NCBI GenBank assembly: GCA_017311185.1
Contig: JAESUZ010002383.1
Location: 2,294,001 to 2,358,000, forward strand
Source: Proteles cristata cristata
Taxonomy: Eukaryota; Chordata; Mammalia; Carnivora; Hyaenidae
Length of the DNA: 64,000 nucleotides
Direction: 5' to 3'
Shown here in pieces: positions 23,486 to 35,205 of the stretch (the stretch's first letter is position 1; every line of letters begins with the position of its first letter). A model generated the notes under the pieces. That model saw only the letters and a list, made by a program, of their open reading frames with translations, was not told the origin of the DNA and did not search any database. A program made the translations under genes and the position numbers.

Positions 23486-25094
23486 CTGATGTGGAAAGGA
23501 AAGGACAGGGCAGTTAGGATTTCATCAGCAAGAAGCAGCAACAATCACAAATTTGAGATAAACCATCTTGCACATAATTAGAGGTTTTCATTTTATCCTG
23601 TTCTGTGTCTTAACCTGGGAAGAGGGAGGCAGGGGATTGCCTACTCCCACGTATTCCTAGCAGAACATGAGAATTCTCTCCAGGGGGGATGAACCTGAAC
23701 CAAATGCTGAACCAAATCCTGCCTTTTTCTCCCTCCACCCCCACCCATAAAATACATCTGTCTGCAAAGCATTCTGCTGTGTGCGCTCCTCCTTCCTATT
23801 TCCTTCGCACAAAGCCCGCTATCTCCCGGCAGAAATGCCGCCATCCTAGCTTTGCCAACAAAGGGCCAGAACAGAACTGAGTCAAGGGTTCTCATTTGGG
23901 TGAGGTCACTGTTGGGAGCCCCAATACCATGTGATCTGATGCCAGCTGAATAAAAGGTGAGCTGGGGGCCAAACCAATCGACGCCTCCCCTAAGAATTAC
24001 TCACTAATGGGAGATGTCATTATGGAGTTACACTGAAGAGATGGAGGAAATGAAGACAGAAAGCAAGGTGACAACTCACTGGGATGTAAGCCACCCTGAG
24101 AAGCCAACCACAAGGAGCAGTGTCTCGTCTACCAGGCAGATGATTCTGGAAGAGGAAGGCATCTCCCTCTGGATTGCTCATCATGTGAGTTATAAAACTT
24201 CTCTAGTTCAACATGTGACCCAGCAGGGAAGCAACACCACACCTCCCTCTGACATTGGTGTCTTGTGTCTTTAAGTTGAAGAGAAATTTCACCGGAAGGC
24301 AACAATCGGAAAACAATTCTCTGTAGTTGAAAGAGGGACTCTCCTCTGTTACACATTCATTCTGCCCAGAGAAATGTGTTTTTCCAGAGATGACCCTGCA
24401 GAGGTCCATAATATTAAATAAGGCAACTGCTCTGATTGACTCTGACCTGAATAGAGCAGCTATAAATACCCTAAATGGAGAGATACTTGATATTCAGACA
24501 AATCCACACGTTGCGAGGTACGTATGGCTTCAATCACACTCCTTCCCCAGGAAGGGGGTAGGAACATAGAGCAAGTCTTACTCTGTGGTGTCCTCAGGCT
24601 GCAGGAGTACTGGGCCAGGCAGGAAACCTGCACAGAAACCCTTTAAGATGGGCAGGTGCAGGGATAGGCTTGTGCAAAGACCCAGGAACCTAAAGCCCCT
24701 GGCCTCAGTCTCCTTCGGCCCGTGCACAGACGAATGAGGGAACGCCAGCGGAAAGCCGTGAACTGTGGACATGAACGAGCTGCATAAATACTGTTATCAT
24801 CATCTAGTCTCCCAGGCTCCTGCCTAATGGGGGTGACAGAATGAGGAGATAATAGGGTTGTGACTGGGGAGTTGTGTTCGGTCTGGCCAATCTGTTATTT
24901 CATTTCTGTGTTCTTGAACAAGTGCCCAGAGGCGATGGCGATGGCTGCAGTTGGCTGCAAAGTAAATGAGTGAATAAATTCTACGGCCAACAAGGGGCCA
25001 TGGTTGCCTTTTCTTTCTCTGTGAGGAGCTGGTGGTGAGGGGCGTTGAAGGAGCATGAGAGAGGGGAAGAGGGGCGCCGCACATTTGACAGGTT

Positions 25095-25330
25095 AAGAAC
25101 GCAGCTTAAGGGGCGCCTGGGTGGCTCAGCCGGTTAAGCAGCTGACTTCAGCTCAGGTCATGATCTCACGGTTTGTGGGTTCGAGTCCTGCGTCGGGCTC
25201 TGTGCTGACAGCTCGGAGCCTGGAGCCTGTTTCAGACTCTGTGTCTCCTCTCTGTGCCCCTCCCCTGCTCATGCTCTATCTCTCTGTCTTTCAAAAATAA
25301 ACATGAAAAAAAAAAAAAAAGAACGCAGCT
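25095..25330 (+). mobile_element. Felid-type SINE with target-site duplication
   Basis: The body 25107-25318 is flanked by AAGAACGCAGCT at 25095-25106 and 25319-25330. Head GGGGCGCCTGGGTGGCTCAG, intact GGTTTGTGGGTTCGAGTCC box-B region, A15 tail. It is a relatively young copy of the common subfamily. Confidence 0.96.
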
Positions 25331-26447
25331 GAAAACATCTCTCCGCAGAACCTCTGGTTAACTGAAAATTCTGCGATAAAAATTGTTTCAACTTTGAGAC
25401 TGTGTTTTCTACCTTCAGAAAACATACACGGTGACTAAGACTCCATGCTTTACATATTTATTTCTGAAATTCAGTTATCTAGTCCCTATATAGGCACTTC
25501 ATAAAAAAGGAGAATTTTGAATCCATCATTTAAAACAACTTAAAAGGTGAAAAAATATACCAAGGTAGAATCAAAAACAAAATCATCAAAGCCCCCCCAC
25601 CCAAAGAAGAGTAATTCATACATTTATGTATTTTTGCATCAGAGATTCCAGTAACTTATGGCTTGAACAGTGAGGGTGAGAGGAAGCAAATAACCTATTT
25701 AAAAAACTTGTGAGAAACGGTGGGCTCTTACTGCTTTACAACTCTAATTTGGTATCAAATCAATTTTGACATTGTATGAACAATTACAGATACATGCTCT
25801 TCTCTGAGTTTCCACGCAAACACTTTATTTCCACTCTCTCTGGTCTTGGGGTGTTAGTTGGGGATGGGCAGCTTGGAAGCTCCAGGAAGGACCATGGAGA
25901 AGACTCAAGGAGAAATGGCTGCGCTTATCGACAGCATGGCCACATTTCACTGGCACTGGTCAGACCTTCCAGGAGGCTTCCCAGGGAATGCCGAACCTGC
26001 CACAGGACAGTGGGTGAGGGGGCCAGGAGGGGTCACACAGCTGCAACATGCCCAACAGGTGACTGAGAAGTAGCCACAGACTCTGGTGTGGCTCCCTTCC
26101 AGGGAGCTCCAGCTGCTGGGTACCTGACTGGTGACATCATCCCCGTGGCCCCTGGTCTCAATACACGTCTTCCTAAAATCCGTTAATAATAAATCAAAAA
26201 TCACAAGAGAGGCTGAAGCTCTCTGAAATGACCTTTCTGTGGAGACCCAACTTCATCCCAAGCTTTGTCTTTTGTTCTGCCTTAAGATGGGAATAGAGAA
26301 CTTATCTGTGGCAGGAGGGTTTCAAAGAGAAGGTATTTACATGTCAAGGTCAATTTTTAAAATTTCATCATAAATGGGATACAGGAAACGCTGTACTTCT
26401 GGAAATGACTCCATCCCAGGTGATGAACAAATGTGACTTTGTTTTAA

Positions 26448-26655
26448 ATGGCTAACATTTGAGTTCTATGTGCAGTGTTCTGTGCTTTACAGTGACTGTT
26501 TCATTTCATGTTCATGACAATCTTTTAATGTGTTTGTACACATGAGAAAATGGGGGGAGATACTTAAACTACCCAAGTCTGCACACGAGGAAATGGCACG
26601 TCAGGATTCAGAGCCACACCAGCTGGTCTCAGAGCTTAAACTCCTTAAAGCATTT
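26448..26655 (-). mobile_element. MIR SINE
   Basis: CTAACATTTGAGTTCTATGT, TTCATTTCATGTTCATGACA, ACACATGAGAAAATGGGG and ATTCAGAGCCACACCAG follow reverse-complement MIR. Confidence 0.8.
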
Positions 26656-26918
26656 TAACATACAGCCTCGCGGTCCAAATACTCTATAATTTCTGGGCTC
26701 TGTCTATAGTGGTATACATGCTTCTGAGGAAAATAATGCTGTAAGGCAGACCAAATACACACGAAAAGACCCAAGGAAAAAATATGTATATAAGATTACC
26801 TTAGTTCCGTGAGTAACTTCTGATACATATTTGTGGGAAAAGCTGATTTTTTACATGTGACAAACAGAAGGGCATTTGTTAAACATTAACAGTGGCCTTG
26901 AAATAATCCAGGGCAAGT

Positions 26919-26955
26919 TTTTTTTTTTTTTTTTAAGAAAAAAATTTTTTTTTCT
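26919..26955. repeat. T-run/A-run/T-run cluster
   Basis: A T16 run, TAAG-type link, A8 and T9 runs follow each other, so the segment is self-complementary and can form a hairpin. It is probably degenerate tail sequence. Confidence 0.75.
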
Positions 26956-27084
26956 TTACATTATTTTAAGTACTCTAGAAGCACCTATTTACAAATGATT
27001 ACAAATCAGCCTGATGAGATCGCAGAGCAGATTACAGCGATGATTTCTTCTAAAAACTATGGGAGGGTTAGCTTGAATAATTCA

Positions 27085-27215
27085 TTCAACAACAACCATT
27101 TTAGAGCACTCTTTCTAAAAAACCGGGTGAAATGCTAGGTGTTGAGAGAAGACAACACCAGGATGAGTTTCTGCCCTCACAGAGTTTACCAACTACTTAA
27201 TAAATGAGGCATTTA
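27085..27215 (-). mobile_element. L2 LINE 3' end fossil
   Basis: AATTCATTCAACAACAACCA, AAATGCTAGGTGTTGAGAG and CTGCCCTCACAGAGTTTAC match reverse-complement L2. Confidence 0.65.
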
Positions 27216-27277
27216 TTTCTACCAAGCAGTAATAAATAACGTCCTCATTTCAAATTTGATTCAAAAACTTTATTTGG

Positions 27278-27399
27278 TCAGGGGCTCAGTCGGTTATAGC
27301 ACCCAATTCTTGATTTCAGCTCAAGTCATAATCTCCTGGTTCGCTGGATTGAGCCCCATACTGGGCTCTGTGCTGACATCTGTTTGGGGACTCTGGGAT

Positions 27400-27455
<56 letters not shown>

Positions 27456-27528
27456 CCCCTCCCTCCCCCCACCCTCTTCCCACTTGCCTGTGTGCAAGCA
27501 CACTCTCTCTTTCAAATAAATAAACTTA
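27278..27528 (+). mobile_element. Carnivore SINE with expanded (CT)n
   Basis: Head GGGGCTCAGTCGGTTATAGC, box-B region GGTTCGCTGGATTGAGCCC, GGGCTCTGTGCTGACATC, then a long CT-rich microsatellite (27398-27460) and AAATAAATAAAC tail. The CT expansion lengthens the element. Confidence 0.93.
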
Positions 27529-28654
27529 AAAAAAACTATTCATCATATAGATCCTTCTTTCAGTGCCTAAATCTCTGAAGTCCCTGTCTCCCCACCACTA
27601 AGTCCTCAGCACTTGCACTAAAATGTGCAAATATTCATTTTAAAAGTTGTCATGCTGGTCTTTAACCACAGCTAGTACTACTGCGTTGGGGAGCAGGTCG
27701 CCAAGGGTGGAAACTACAGAGCCAGCCTGGGCTCCTCCCTCAGCCCTTAACAAGTCCTAATGTTCACTTGCTCACAAATCTTAACCCTCTTCCTCCTCTG
27801 CACTGTTCTTAGCTCTGACCTCCATTCTTGTCGAGACTTCTGTAATACAGAAGTTTTTTTTTGCCTCAATGAAATAACTATCTAGGTTTTTCTGATTGCA
27901 CTGGAAACACATCCTCTATGTACAACTTTCCACTGTAAACCATAGAAAAAGATGTAAGAAAAAAAGATATTAGCCATCACCTTACCACCTCGAAATAAGT
28001 GCCATTAGCGGATTTTTTTCCCTACATGTATGATTTCTTTTTTATCCTAAAATCACAACTGGATCCTACTATTACTCACTTACAAATGTACCACAGGCAT
28101 CTTTGTGAGTTAATACCTACATCTCATCACTGATTGTTAAATTAGTATTTCAGAGCATGAACCCCTTCCATCAACTGGGATGCCCCATGGTTCTGGTCTG
28201 CCAGTATCGCTTTAGAGAACCACGCTTTCCCCAAGCCTTGCAATTCTCTTTTATTTAGGTGGTTGGAGTGGTGCCAGTCCTGACCCCTTGGCTGTCCCCA
28301 CTCCCCACTCCTCTAAGGATAGGCAGAGAGTACAGAAGACTCTACTTGATCACAGCTCATTCAAAAGATGAGTGTGTGATCCAAGTGCCACCTATCACAG
28401 CTGCTCCAAGACAAGTCAGCTACTTCTGCTAACAATCACCAAGGAGACAGGGTGGAAGTCTAGAGCTACAGAGGTCACCTGTGCACCCACGTCAGAATGA
28501 AGCCAGTCAATCCAGAGAAAGGAAAAGCCAAGATAGGTAGAAAATAAAGATATTCTCCAAGCCCAAATCCAGCTCAACCTAAAGCTGGTTTCAACAATTC
28601 CCAGGAACAAGAGTCAACAAACCCTTGTGACCAAGTCAACAAGACAGAAATCCA

Positions 28655-28990
28655 GACGAATACATCCTACAAGATGTTTAGGATGTTTCCAATTCTTGAC
28701 TATTGAAATCAACTAGTACTGTAGATGATTATACTCTTGTAACTTTTCATTTCTTTTTAGAGGGTGGGGAGGGAATGCACAAGCAAGCAGGTCAGAAGAG
28801 GCAGAGCAGAAGAGTGGAAGACAGAGAATCTTAAGCAGGCTCCACACTCAGCATGGAGACCAATGTGGGGCTCGACCCCACGACCCTGGGATCATGATCT
28901 GATCCAAAATCAAGAGTCAGACACTCAATTGACTTAGCCACTTGGCACCCCTTGCTCTTATAACTTCTGAAGTGGATTTCTGAGTGGTCT
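28655..28990 (+). mobile_element. L1 3' UTR fossil interrupted by a SINE
   Basis: ATGTTTAGGATGTTTCCAAT before the SINE and TATAACTTCTGAAGTGGATT after it belong to a common old L1 3' segment. Confidence 0.55.
28746..28952 (-). mobile_element. Carnivore SINE
   Basis: Antisense copy with GTGGGGCTCGACCCCACGAC and the CACTTGGCACCCC head complement. It is flanked by the diverged duplication CTCTTGTAACTT / CTCTTATAACTT. Confidence 0.92.
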
Positions 28991-29084
28991 CTGTACCATC
29001 AGCCTTGCCCTTCCTCTGTCCCTGCTCCCGACTTCAGCACATGCTCTGTGATAACACAGCTTCTTTGCAACGAACATCTAACTG

Positions 29085-29510
29085 TGGGAGTTTCGGGCTA
29101 AAAATCTTCACTGCCTTCTGAATGAACACAGGCCAGCCTACCTGTCATCCCAGCTTCATTCCAGGTCACCCTCTGATACTTCTTCTCTATAAGGACCTAC
29201 TTGGGGTTTGCAATGCATGTTTTCCATCTTCTCTTGTGTTGGCACGTGTCTGGCATGTGTCTCGCCTCCTCCTCCCCTAAAGGCTCAGCTCCCTCTGCCT
29301 CCTGGTTGAGGGATTCCCTAACTTCCTGACCCTGAGATAAGTAGCCCTCCACTTAGACCAGGAAGAGTCAAAGCCCCCTTCACACATTATTATCTCCCAC
29401 GACAGATTACATACTCCTTGAGGCTGAACCAGGTCTTACACCAATTCTCAGAACAGAGGAGGGACTGAGCAAGTGTCTTTTGCCTGCATGACTAAGTCAA
29501 TAGGGGAATG
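29085..29510 (+). mobile_element. L2 LINE fossil
   Basis: AAAATCTTCACTGCCTTCTG, CTCCTGGTTGAGGGATTCCC, TTACATACTCCTTGAGGCTG and GGACTGAGCAAGTGTC follow the L2 3' region in order. Confidence 0.65.
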
Positions 29511-29854
29511 CTTAGTTAACTGGTGTGACGGACTCTTGTAGGTTGACCTACACTACCAAGTAGCAGAGGCCATACCTAAGCTATTCCCAGCATCAGGCTC
29601 TTTGCACAAAAGCTCCAAAACTAAAGTCTGTTCTTCGTGGGATTAACCATTAGCCAAGGCAGCTCATCACTCTACTCCAGAACCTAGTTCATGCCTACTA
29701 AGTGACAGGTGTTCAGTAAATATCTATTTGATCGATAAACTAACCTATCTTTTAATCTAGGTCAGAGAGTGGAAGGTGGGAAGAAGGGGAACAGATCAGT
29801 GATGCATGGTTGTAAAATTCTAATATCACAGGTTTCTCAGTACTGTCAGCTCAT

Positions 29855-29990
29855 TCAAACAGCAGCATGTTTGTTGAGTACTTACTATGAGCCACAAGAC
29901 AACTTTGGAAGAGTTGAGAATATTTCAGTGAATAAAACAAGCATGAATGAAGCTCCCTTCAATGAGCTTACATTCATCTGGGATGACAAA
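29855..29990 (-). mobile_element. L2 LINE 3' end fossil
   Basis: TTTGTTGAGTACTTACTATG, GTGAATAAAACAAGCATGAA and AATGAGCTTACATTCATCTG match reverse-complement L2. Confidence 0.65.
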
Positions 29991-30457
29991 GAGTGAAGTA
30001 ATGCAACGTCACAGATGAGAAAAGAAAAGCAATTGGTTTGGTGACCCATGTTAAATTTAGTTAATGACATGCTGAACATCTATGGGTTAAGTTTTCTTTT
30101 ACGCATCAAAAAAAATAAATGCAGATGATGAATGGAGAGAAAGGAGACTTATGGATTGGTAGGTCCCAGAATAAGTAAAGGAAACTGGTAATTGTGGAGT
30201 CTAGGCTGTGGGTTTCTATTGTACATTTCTTTCACCCTTTTGGTATATTTGAAAACTTTGTTAACAAAGAGGGTGAGAATATTGGCTGCCATTCACGATG
30301 TTGGTGCTGATTCTGATGAGGTAACCAAACGACAGAAAAAACTTTACAGTCACATCACCCAAGGAGTTATCTGGTCTTAAAAAACTACACAGCTAGTGAT
30401 GCTATACTTCAAATTTTACCAAAACTGATTTTTTTCAAATGGTGGTGATGATGAGCT

Positions 30458-30512
30458 CAGAGAGAGAGAGAAAGAAAGAAAGAGAGAGGGAGAGAGAGAG
30501 AGAGAGAGGAGA
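30458..30512. repeat. (GA)n microsatellite
   Basis: An imperfect AG/GA run with AAAG and GGG interruptions, not attached to a recognisable SINE. Confidence 0.9.
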
Positions 30513-31113
30513 GGTCAGGATGCAAGCTAGGGAAACTATTATGTACAGCTGGGCTGAAATGATGGGCACTTGAACTGTTGACAAAGGCACAGGAGAGTAA
30601 ATTTCTCAAGTGTCAAAAAGCAATTTAGGAGGGAATGATCTCCTCAGAAGAACATCGCTCCCGAAGGCCAAGATGCAGATAAAGGAACTGTAAGGCTGAA
30701 CCTATCACTCACTAGTCTGCACAGAAATAAAAAGCAAGAGTCCTCCTGATCGAAGTCAAAGGCCAAAAGGCAGTTTGAATCACAAACAATTCCTTGGCTT
30801 GTCAGGCCCTAAAAATAAAATTATACATAGAAGCAACTGATCTTAGCTGAAGCCAACAGGTTTTATCATTTGCACGAAGGCTAAGTGGCCCGTTTCTCTA
30901 AGTCCTGTTTTGTCAGGCAGAACTTTTCATCTACAAGACATTCTATCAACCCAATCATGCAAATAAACATGACTGTGATACCCAAATTCAGGGAGAAATT
31001 CAGAGTTAGAATGTCAGTGACAACCAGAGTATGATGTGAACTCTAAAAATCCCAACCGTGTGAACAAATTCCATGGAAAGACACAAGAAAGCAACTTGAA
31101 GCCACTGGCTGTA

Positions 31114-31225
31114 AGAAGCTTCTATAATTTTTTTGTACACTTTTTTGGGGGGCTCTCATTGGCATGCAATATTACATTAGTTTCAGGTGTTCAGCACAGC
31201 TTCAACAGAGAAGCTTCTGTAATTT
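31114..31225 (-). mobile_element. Very short 5'-truncated L1 insertion with target-site duplication
   Basis: The inserted core (31132-31207) reads on the minus strand as the carnivore L1 3' end, including ACACCTGAAACTAATGTAAT and a short A-rich tail. AGAAGCTTCTATAATTTT (31114-31131) and AGAAGCTTCTGTAATTTT (31208-31225) flank it and differ at one base. Confidence 0.75.
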
Positions 31226-31639
31226 TAGGTTTGTATAACACGTCTCACTCTTCCTTACCTAGTTACATGAACTAAAATAAAACAGGCATTATTGTTCAAT
31301 TTAATTTAGCCCAATTGAGATTTTCTAAATGCCTAGCAGAAGCCAGGTATTTCTTCAAGGTGTGGGGAGTTTCATCAATGAACCAGACAGACAAAATTCT
31401 ATTATTGGTCTCAGATTCCAGGGTAGGAAAAAAGAAAATAAAAGTAAGTAAAGCATAAATTCTGCCTGGTAATACAGTAATACATAAGTGTTGCCTGGTA
31501 ATCTGTGGAAAACCAAGCATGGAAGGGGCACAGGAAATGGGGCAAAAAAGAAGTGGTATTTAAAAGAAGGAGACTCAGGGTTGGTCTAACTGCAATGATA
31601 TTTGAGTTAAAAGCCCGAAGAAAGAGACGTAGAAGTCTA

Positions 31640-32015
31640 AGGGAACAATGTTCGGAAGATGGACTAGCCAGTGCAAAGGTCCAGGGGTAGGAGCATGCCT
31701 GGTCCATCTAAAACAGCTAGAGGGCTACAGAGCAGTGAGCAAGAAGACATGGAGTAAGAGATGAGGCCAGACAGCTACTGGTGCCTTGAGGCCACTGGGA
31801 TGACTGGTCTTTCCCTACAGGGAGATGCCATGACTTTGTGAGCATCTTAGGGGCATGATCTAACTTACATTTTCATTAGGGCCATCCTGCAGTTGTGGAA
31901 AATGGAGTCTTTCTGTTCTTTAGTCACTTATTCAACAATTACTTATCACCAGTGATGTCTACCGCCTGAGGTGTGGAGGACTGAGCAGTGAGCATGCTCC
32001 TGGGACTCACAAGGT
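31640..32015 (-). mobile_element. L2 LINE fossil (two parts)
   Basis: GGGGTAGGAGCATGCCTGG, GATGCCATGACTTTG, GGGGCATGATCTAACTTAC, then TTATTCAACAATTACTTATC with GCAGTGAGCATGCTCCTGGG correspond to reverse-complement L2. Confidence 0.6.
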
Positions 32016-32530
32016 AGGGGTGGAGCTGGAACACAGGTGCAAGAATCACAGACCAGCGGTGCCTGGCTTGGGGCCGGAAGGTTTTCCAGAGGGCAGGAAG
32101 CCTCCCTGAAGGATAAGCAACGGTGTGTGAGTCGGGGGTGAGGGCTAGGGGCTTCCAGACCCAAGAACGCCTACACAGTGGCCTGCGTGTCAGAGACAAC
32201 GTGACTGCCTGCGAGACGCGTAAAGCCAAGAGGACGAGAACAGCATGAGACGGGCCAGGTGGTGTAAAGAAAGGAGAGCGGTGGAGGCAACGCGGGAAGG
32301 CTCTCAACTGACAGCTCCAGGACCCCAGCCCGCTCTTCACTCAACTCCATGAGAGTTCCCCGTCTTTTGTGCCCTGAATGTCCACACATACGGAGAAACG
32401 CTGAGTACTCCCCAGCCCGGACTGCCAGGGCACGGTGTGAACACGGTGTCTTCCGATGGTGAATGACACCTGAAATGGTGCAGGCTCTCAAAACATGAAT
32501 TCACGAATTTACTAAAAAGAAACCAATAGA

Positions 32531-32633
32531 GGGGCGCCTGGGTGGCTTAGTCGGTTAAGTGTCCGACTTTGGCTTAGGTCATGACCTCGCGGTTCGTGGG
32601 TTCGAGCCCCGTGTCAGGCTCTGTGCTGACAGC
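32531..32633 (+). mobile_element. Felid SINE, tRNA-like head only (3' truncated)
   Basis: The head GGGGCGCCTGGGTGGCTTAG, intact box-B region GGTTCGTGGGTTCGAGCCCC and CTCTGTGCTGACAG are present. The element then ends abruptly in CAGAACAGCAGAACAG, without CT-rich body or tail. It shares the GGCTTAGTCGG marker of the young copies. Confidence 0.92.
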
Positions 32634-32923
32634 AGAACAGCAGAACAGAGTGAGGACACACTCAAGTTCTCTCTGGGTAGGCTTTGGTAACCACTATTTT
32701 ATGTCAGTTCTCCAGCCCAGACACATCACAACATGATAAAGGTCTCAAACTGCTTAATTTCCCTCCTCATGCCCCTATTTCCTCCACTTAAGAGAGCGTC
32801 ATCCATGAGAAAGCTTGTCATTAACCTGTGATGTGATGGCTGAAGCAAACTCAGACCCTTACCTTGTTCAGCTGTCTCTTTAGGAGTTCCAAAATGATGA
32901 CATTTTTAAATTTATTTAGGAGA

Positions 32924-33131
32924 ATTTTTTTAATGCTAATTTATTTTTGAGATAGAGACAGAGAGCACAAGTGGGAGAGTGGCAGAGAGAGAAGGAGACA
33001 CAGAATCTGAATCAGGCTCCAGGCTCTGAGCTATAAACACAGAGCCCAACACAGGACTTGAACTTGTAAACCATGAGATCATGACCTGAACCAAAGTTGG
33101 ACACTTAACTGACTAACCTACCCAGGAGCCC
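32924..33131 (-). mobile_element. Carnivore SINE
   Basis: Antisense copy from a TTTTTTTAATGCTAATTTATT tail complement to the ACCTACCCAGGAGCCC head complement. It is diverged and immediately precedes a second antisense SINE. Confidence 0.93.
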
Positions 33132-33330
33132 TGCTGATTTATGTTTGTTTATTTATTTCATGAGAGACAGAGTGCAAGCAGGGGAGGGGCAGAGAGAGAG
33201 GGAGACAGAGAATCCAAGCAGGCTCTATGCTCTCGGTGTGGAGCCAGATGAGGGGCTCAACCTGAGCGGAAATCAAGAGTCAGACACTTAACTGAATGAG
33301 TTACCCAGGCGCCCCCCCAAATGCTGATTT
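33132..33330 (-). mobile_element. Carnivore SINE adjacent to another
   Basis: An antisense copy with an ATGTTTGTTTATTTATTT tail complement and GTTACCCAGGCGCCCCCCC head complement. The box-B part is deleted (GGGGCTCAACCTGAGCGG). TGCTGATTT occurs on both sides (33132-33140 and 33322-33330). Confidence 0.93.
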
Positions 33331-34241
33331 TCTAATTCTTTATTCCTTTGGCATTTATTAGCTGTGATTTCTTCATGATTAACAATTTTCTTTCATCAGC
33401 TTTTTGATTATCTTCAAGTACAATTTGTCCTAGAAATGCAGGATCAAAGCCAGATTCTTCCCCTGTATTTTTCAGAGGAATGAAGTGGTGCCCTAGTGAT
33501 GTTCGAAGGGGACCAGTTGATTCTGCGGGTTTTCTCATTTGTAGGATCATCCTGGGCTCAAGAAGGGTTTGTCACTGGTCTGACTACAATCCTCTGCAGC
33601 CGTTCTTCCTTGTGATTCCAAACTACTCCATCTTTGATTCCTACATCCTTCTGACCCCACCCCGGTTTCCTCACTTTATGGCATGTCAGCATGTCCCATG
33701 ATGAACGGTTCCTGTGCTGGACCTGGGATCAGCTATTTCTATGAGGAGGTTCTCGTAGTAGGAAAGGTATTTAAGGGTTTCCAGTCTGAGCACCTAAGAT
33801 ACTCCTTGCTACTGGATTGTTTTTACTCTTGATCCTTTGCAAAGTACAGAGCTAGGAAACATGTCCCTTTTAAAGGGAAAAAATAGGTATATATTGGTAT
33901 TTCCTACTTAAACTGAAGATTATACAGTCTTTACTTAAATTCTTTAAATATTCCCCCTGATCTCGTATCCTGAAAATCTTGGCTCTTAGAGCATACCTGT
34001 AATAGTTTCAAATAACAATGTAAGTATTTCCCATTATGAATGTATGGTCCAAAGACTGAGCTTTAAAAGTCACTTGAAGTAATTATTTTCTCTGTGTGGG
34101 ACATTCACACTCATTTGATAGACAGAACACTGGGCCTGTTTCAGTTTTTCAATCTGTTTTCAGTTTTTGGTGGATGATTTCTTCTTTTTTAAATTATTTA
34201 AAACATTTACATGCTTGAAAAGTCAAAATAAGGTACATTAA

Positions 34242-34500
34242 AGAGACAGCTACTCTGGGGCGCCTGGGTGGCTTAGTCGGTTAAGCGTTCGGCTTTTGCT
34301 TAGGTCATGATCTCGCGGTTTGTGGGTTCGGGCCCCACGTCGGGCTCTGTGCTGACTGCCAGCTCAGAGCCTGGAGCCTGTTTCAGTCTGTGACTCCCTC
34401 TCTCTCTGACCCTCCCCTGCTCATGCTGTCTCTCTCTCTCTCTCTCTCTCTCCTAGAAATAAATAAAACATTAAAAAAAAAAAAGAGAGACAGCTACTCT
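34242..34500 (+). mobile_element. Young felid SINE with perfect 15-bp target-site duplication
   Basis: The body 34257-34485 is flanked by AGAGACAGCTACTCT at 34242-34256 and 34486-34500. Diagnostic GGCTTAGTCGG, TGACTGCCAGCTCAGAG and CCTAGAAATAAATAA are shared with the copies at 2711 and 58837. Confidence 0.96.
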
Positions 34501-34719
34501 TCTCTCCCTAATCCTGCACACCTTTCCTCCAGGGGACATCATTTTCATCAGCTTGTTATTTTTCCTTGCATTAGGTCTTTCAAAAATACAGGCAAATTCA
34601 TACACGCTAATGTATGCACACACTGCCTTCTTACACAGAAGGGAATAGGTTGACAAGCAGCTTTGCATTTTGTTTTTATCACTCATAAAGTATCATCTCC
34701 CCAGAGCAGTGGGGACTAC

Positions 34720-34745
34720 CCTCACTGTTTTTTAAGTTTATTTAT

Positions 34746-34788
<43 letters not shown>

Positions 34789-34962
34789 AAGCAGGGGTGG
34801 GGCAGAGAGAGACGGAGAGAGAATCCCAAGCAGGTTCCTGTTAATTGAGAGCTGGATGTGGGGCTCCAACTCATGAACCATGAGATCATGATCTGAGCCA
34901 AAATCAAGAACCAGAGGCCTAACCGACTGAACCACCCAGGCACCCCATCTGTCCTCACTGTT
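34720..34962 (-). mobile_element. Carnivore SINE with target-site duplication
   Basis: The antisense body 34730-34952 includes a (GA)n expansion. CCTCACTGTT flanks it at 34720-34729 and 34953-34962. Confidence 0.95.
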
Positions 34963-34999
34963 CTTTACAGTTTCACAGTGCTTCCCTCTATCAGTGGAC

Positions 35000-35205
35000 C
35001 ATGTCATTCGCTCAGTCCCCTATTATGAACATCTGGGTGACCTCCAGGCTTTGCCTGTTACAAATAGTGCCGCAATAAATGACCTGTGTACACACCATTT
35101 TTAATTTTTGCTCACTTATCCCCTGGGATAGACTCTTAGATATGACCTGCTCAGTCAAAGGAAAGATGTATTGGTAGTTTTGCTAGATTGTGACAACGAG
35201 AGTCC
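35000..35205 (+). mobile_element. L1 3' UTR fossil
   Basis: AACATCTGGGTGACCTCCAG, AAATAGTGCCGCAATAAATG and GACCTGCTCAGTCAAAGG match a widespread old L1 3' segment. Confidence 0.65.
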
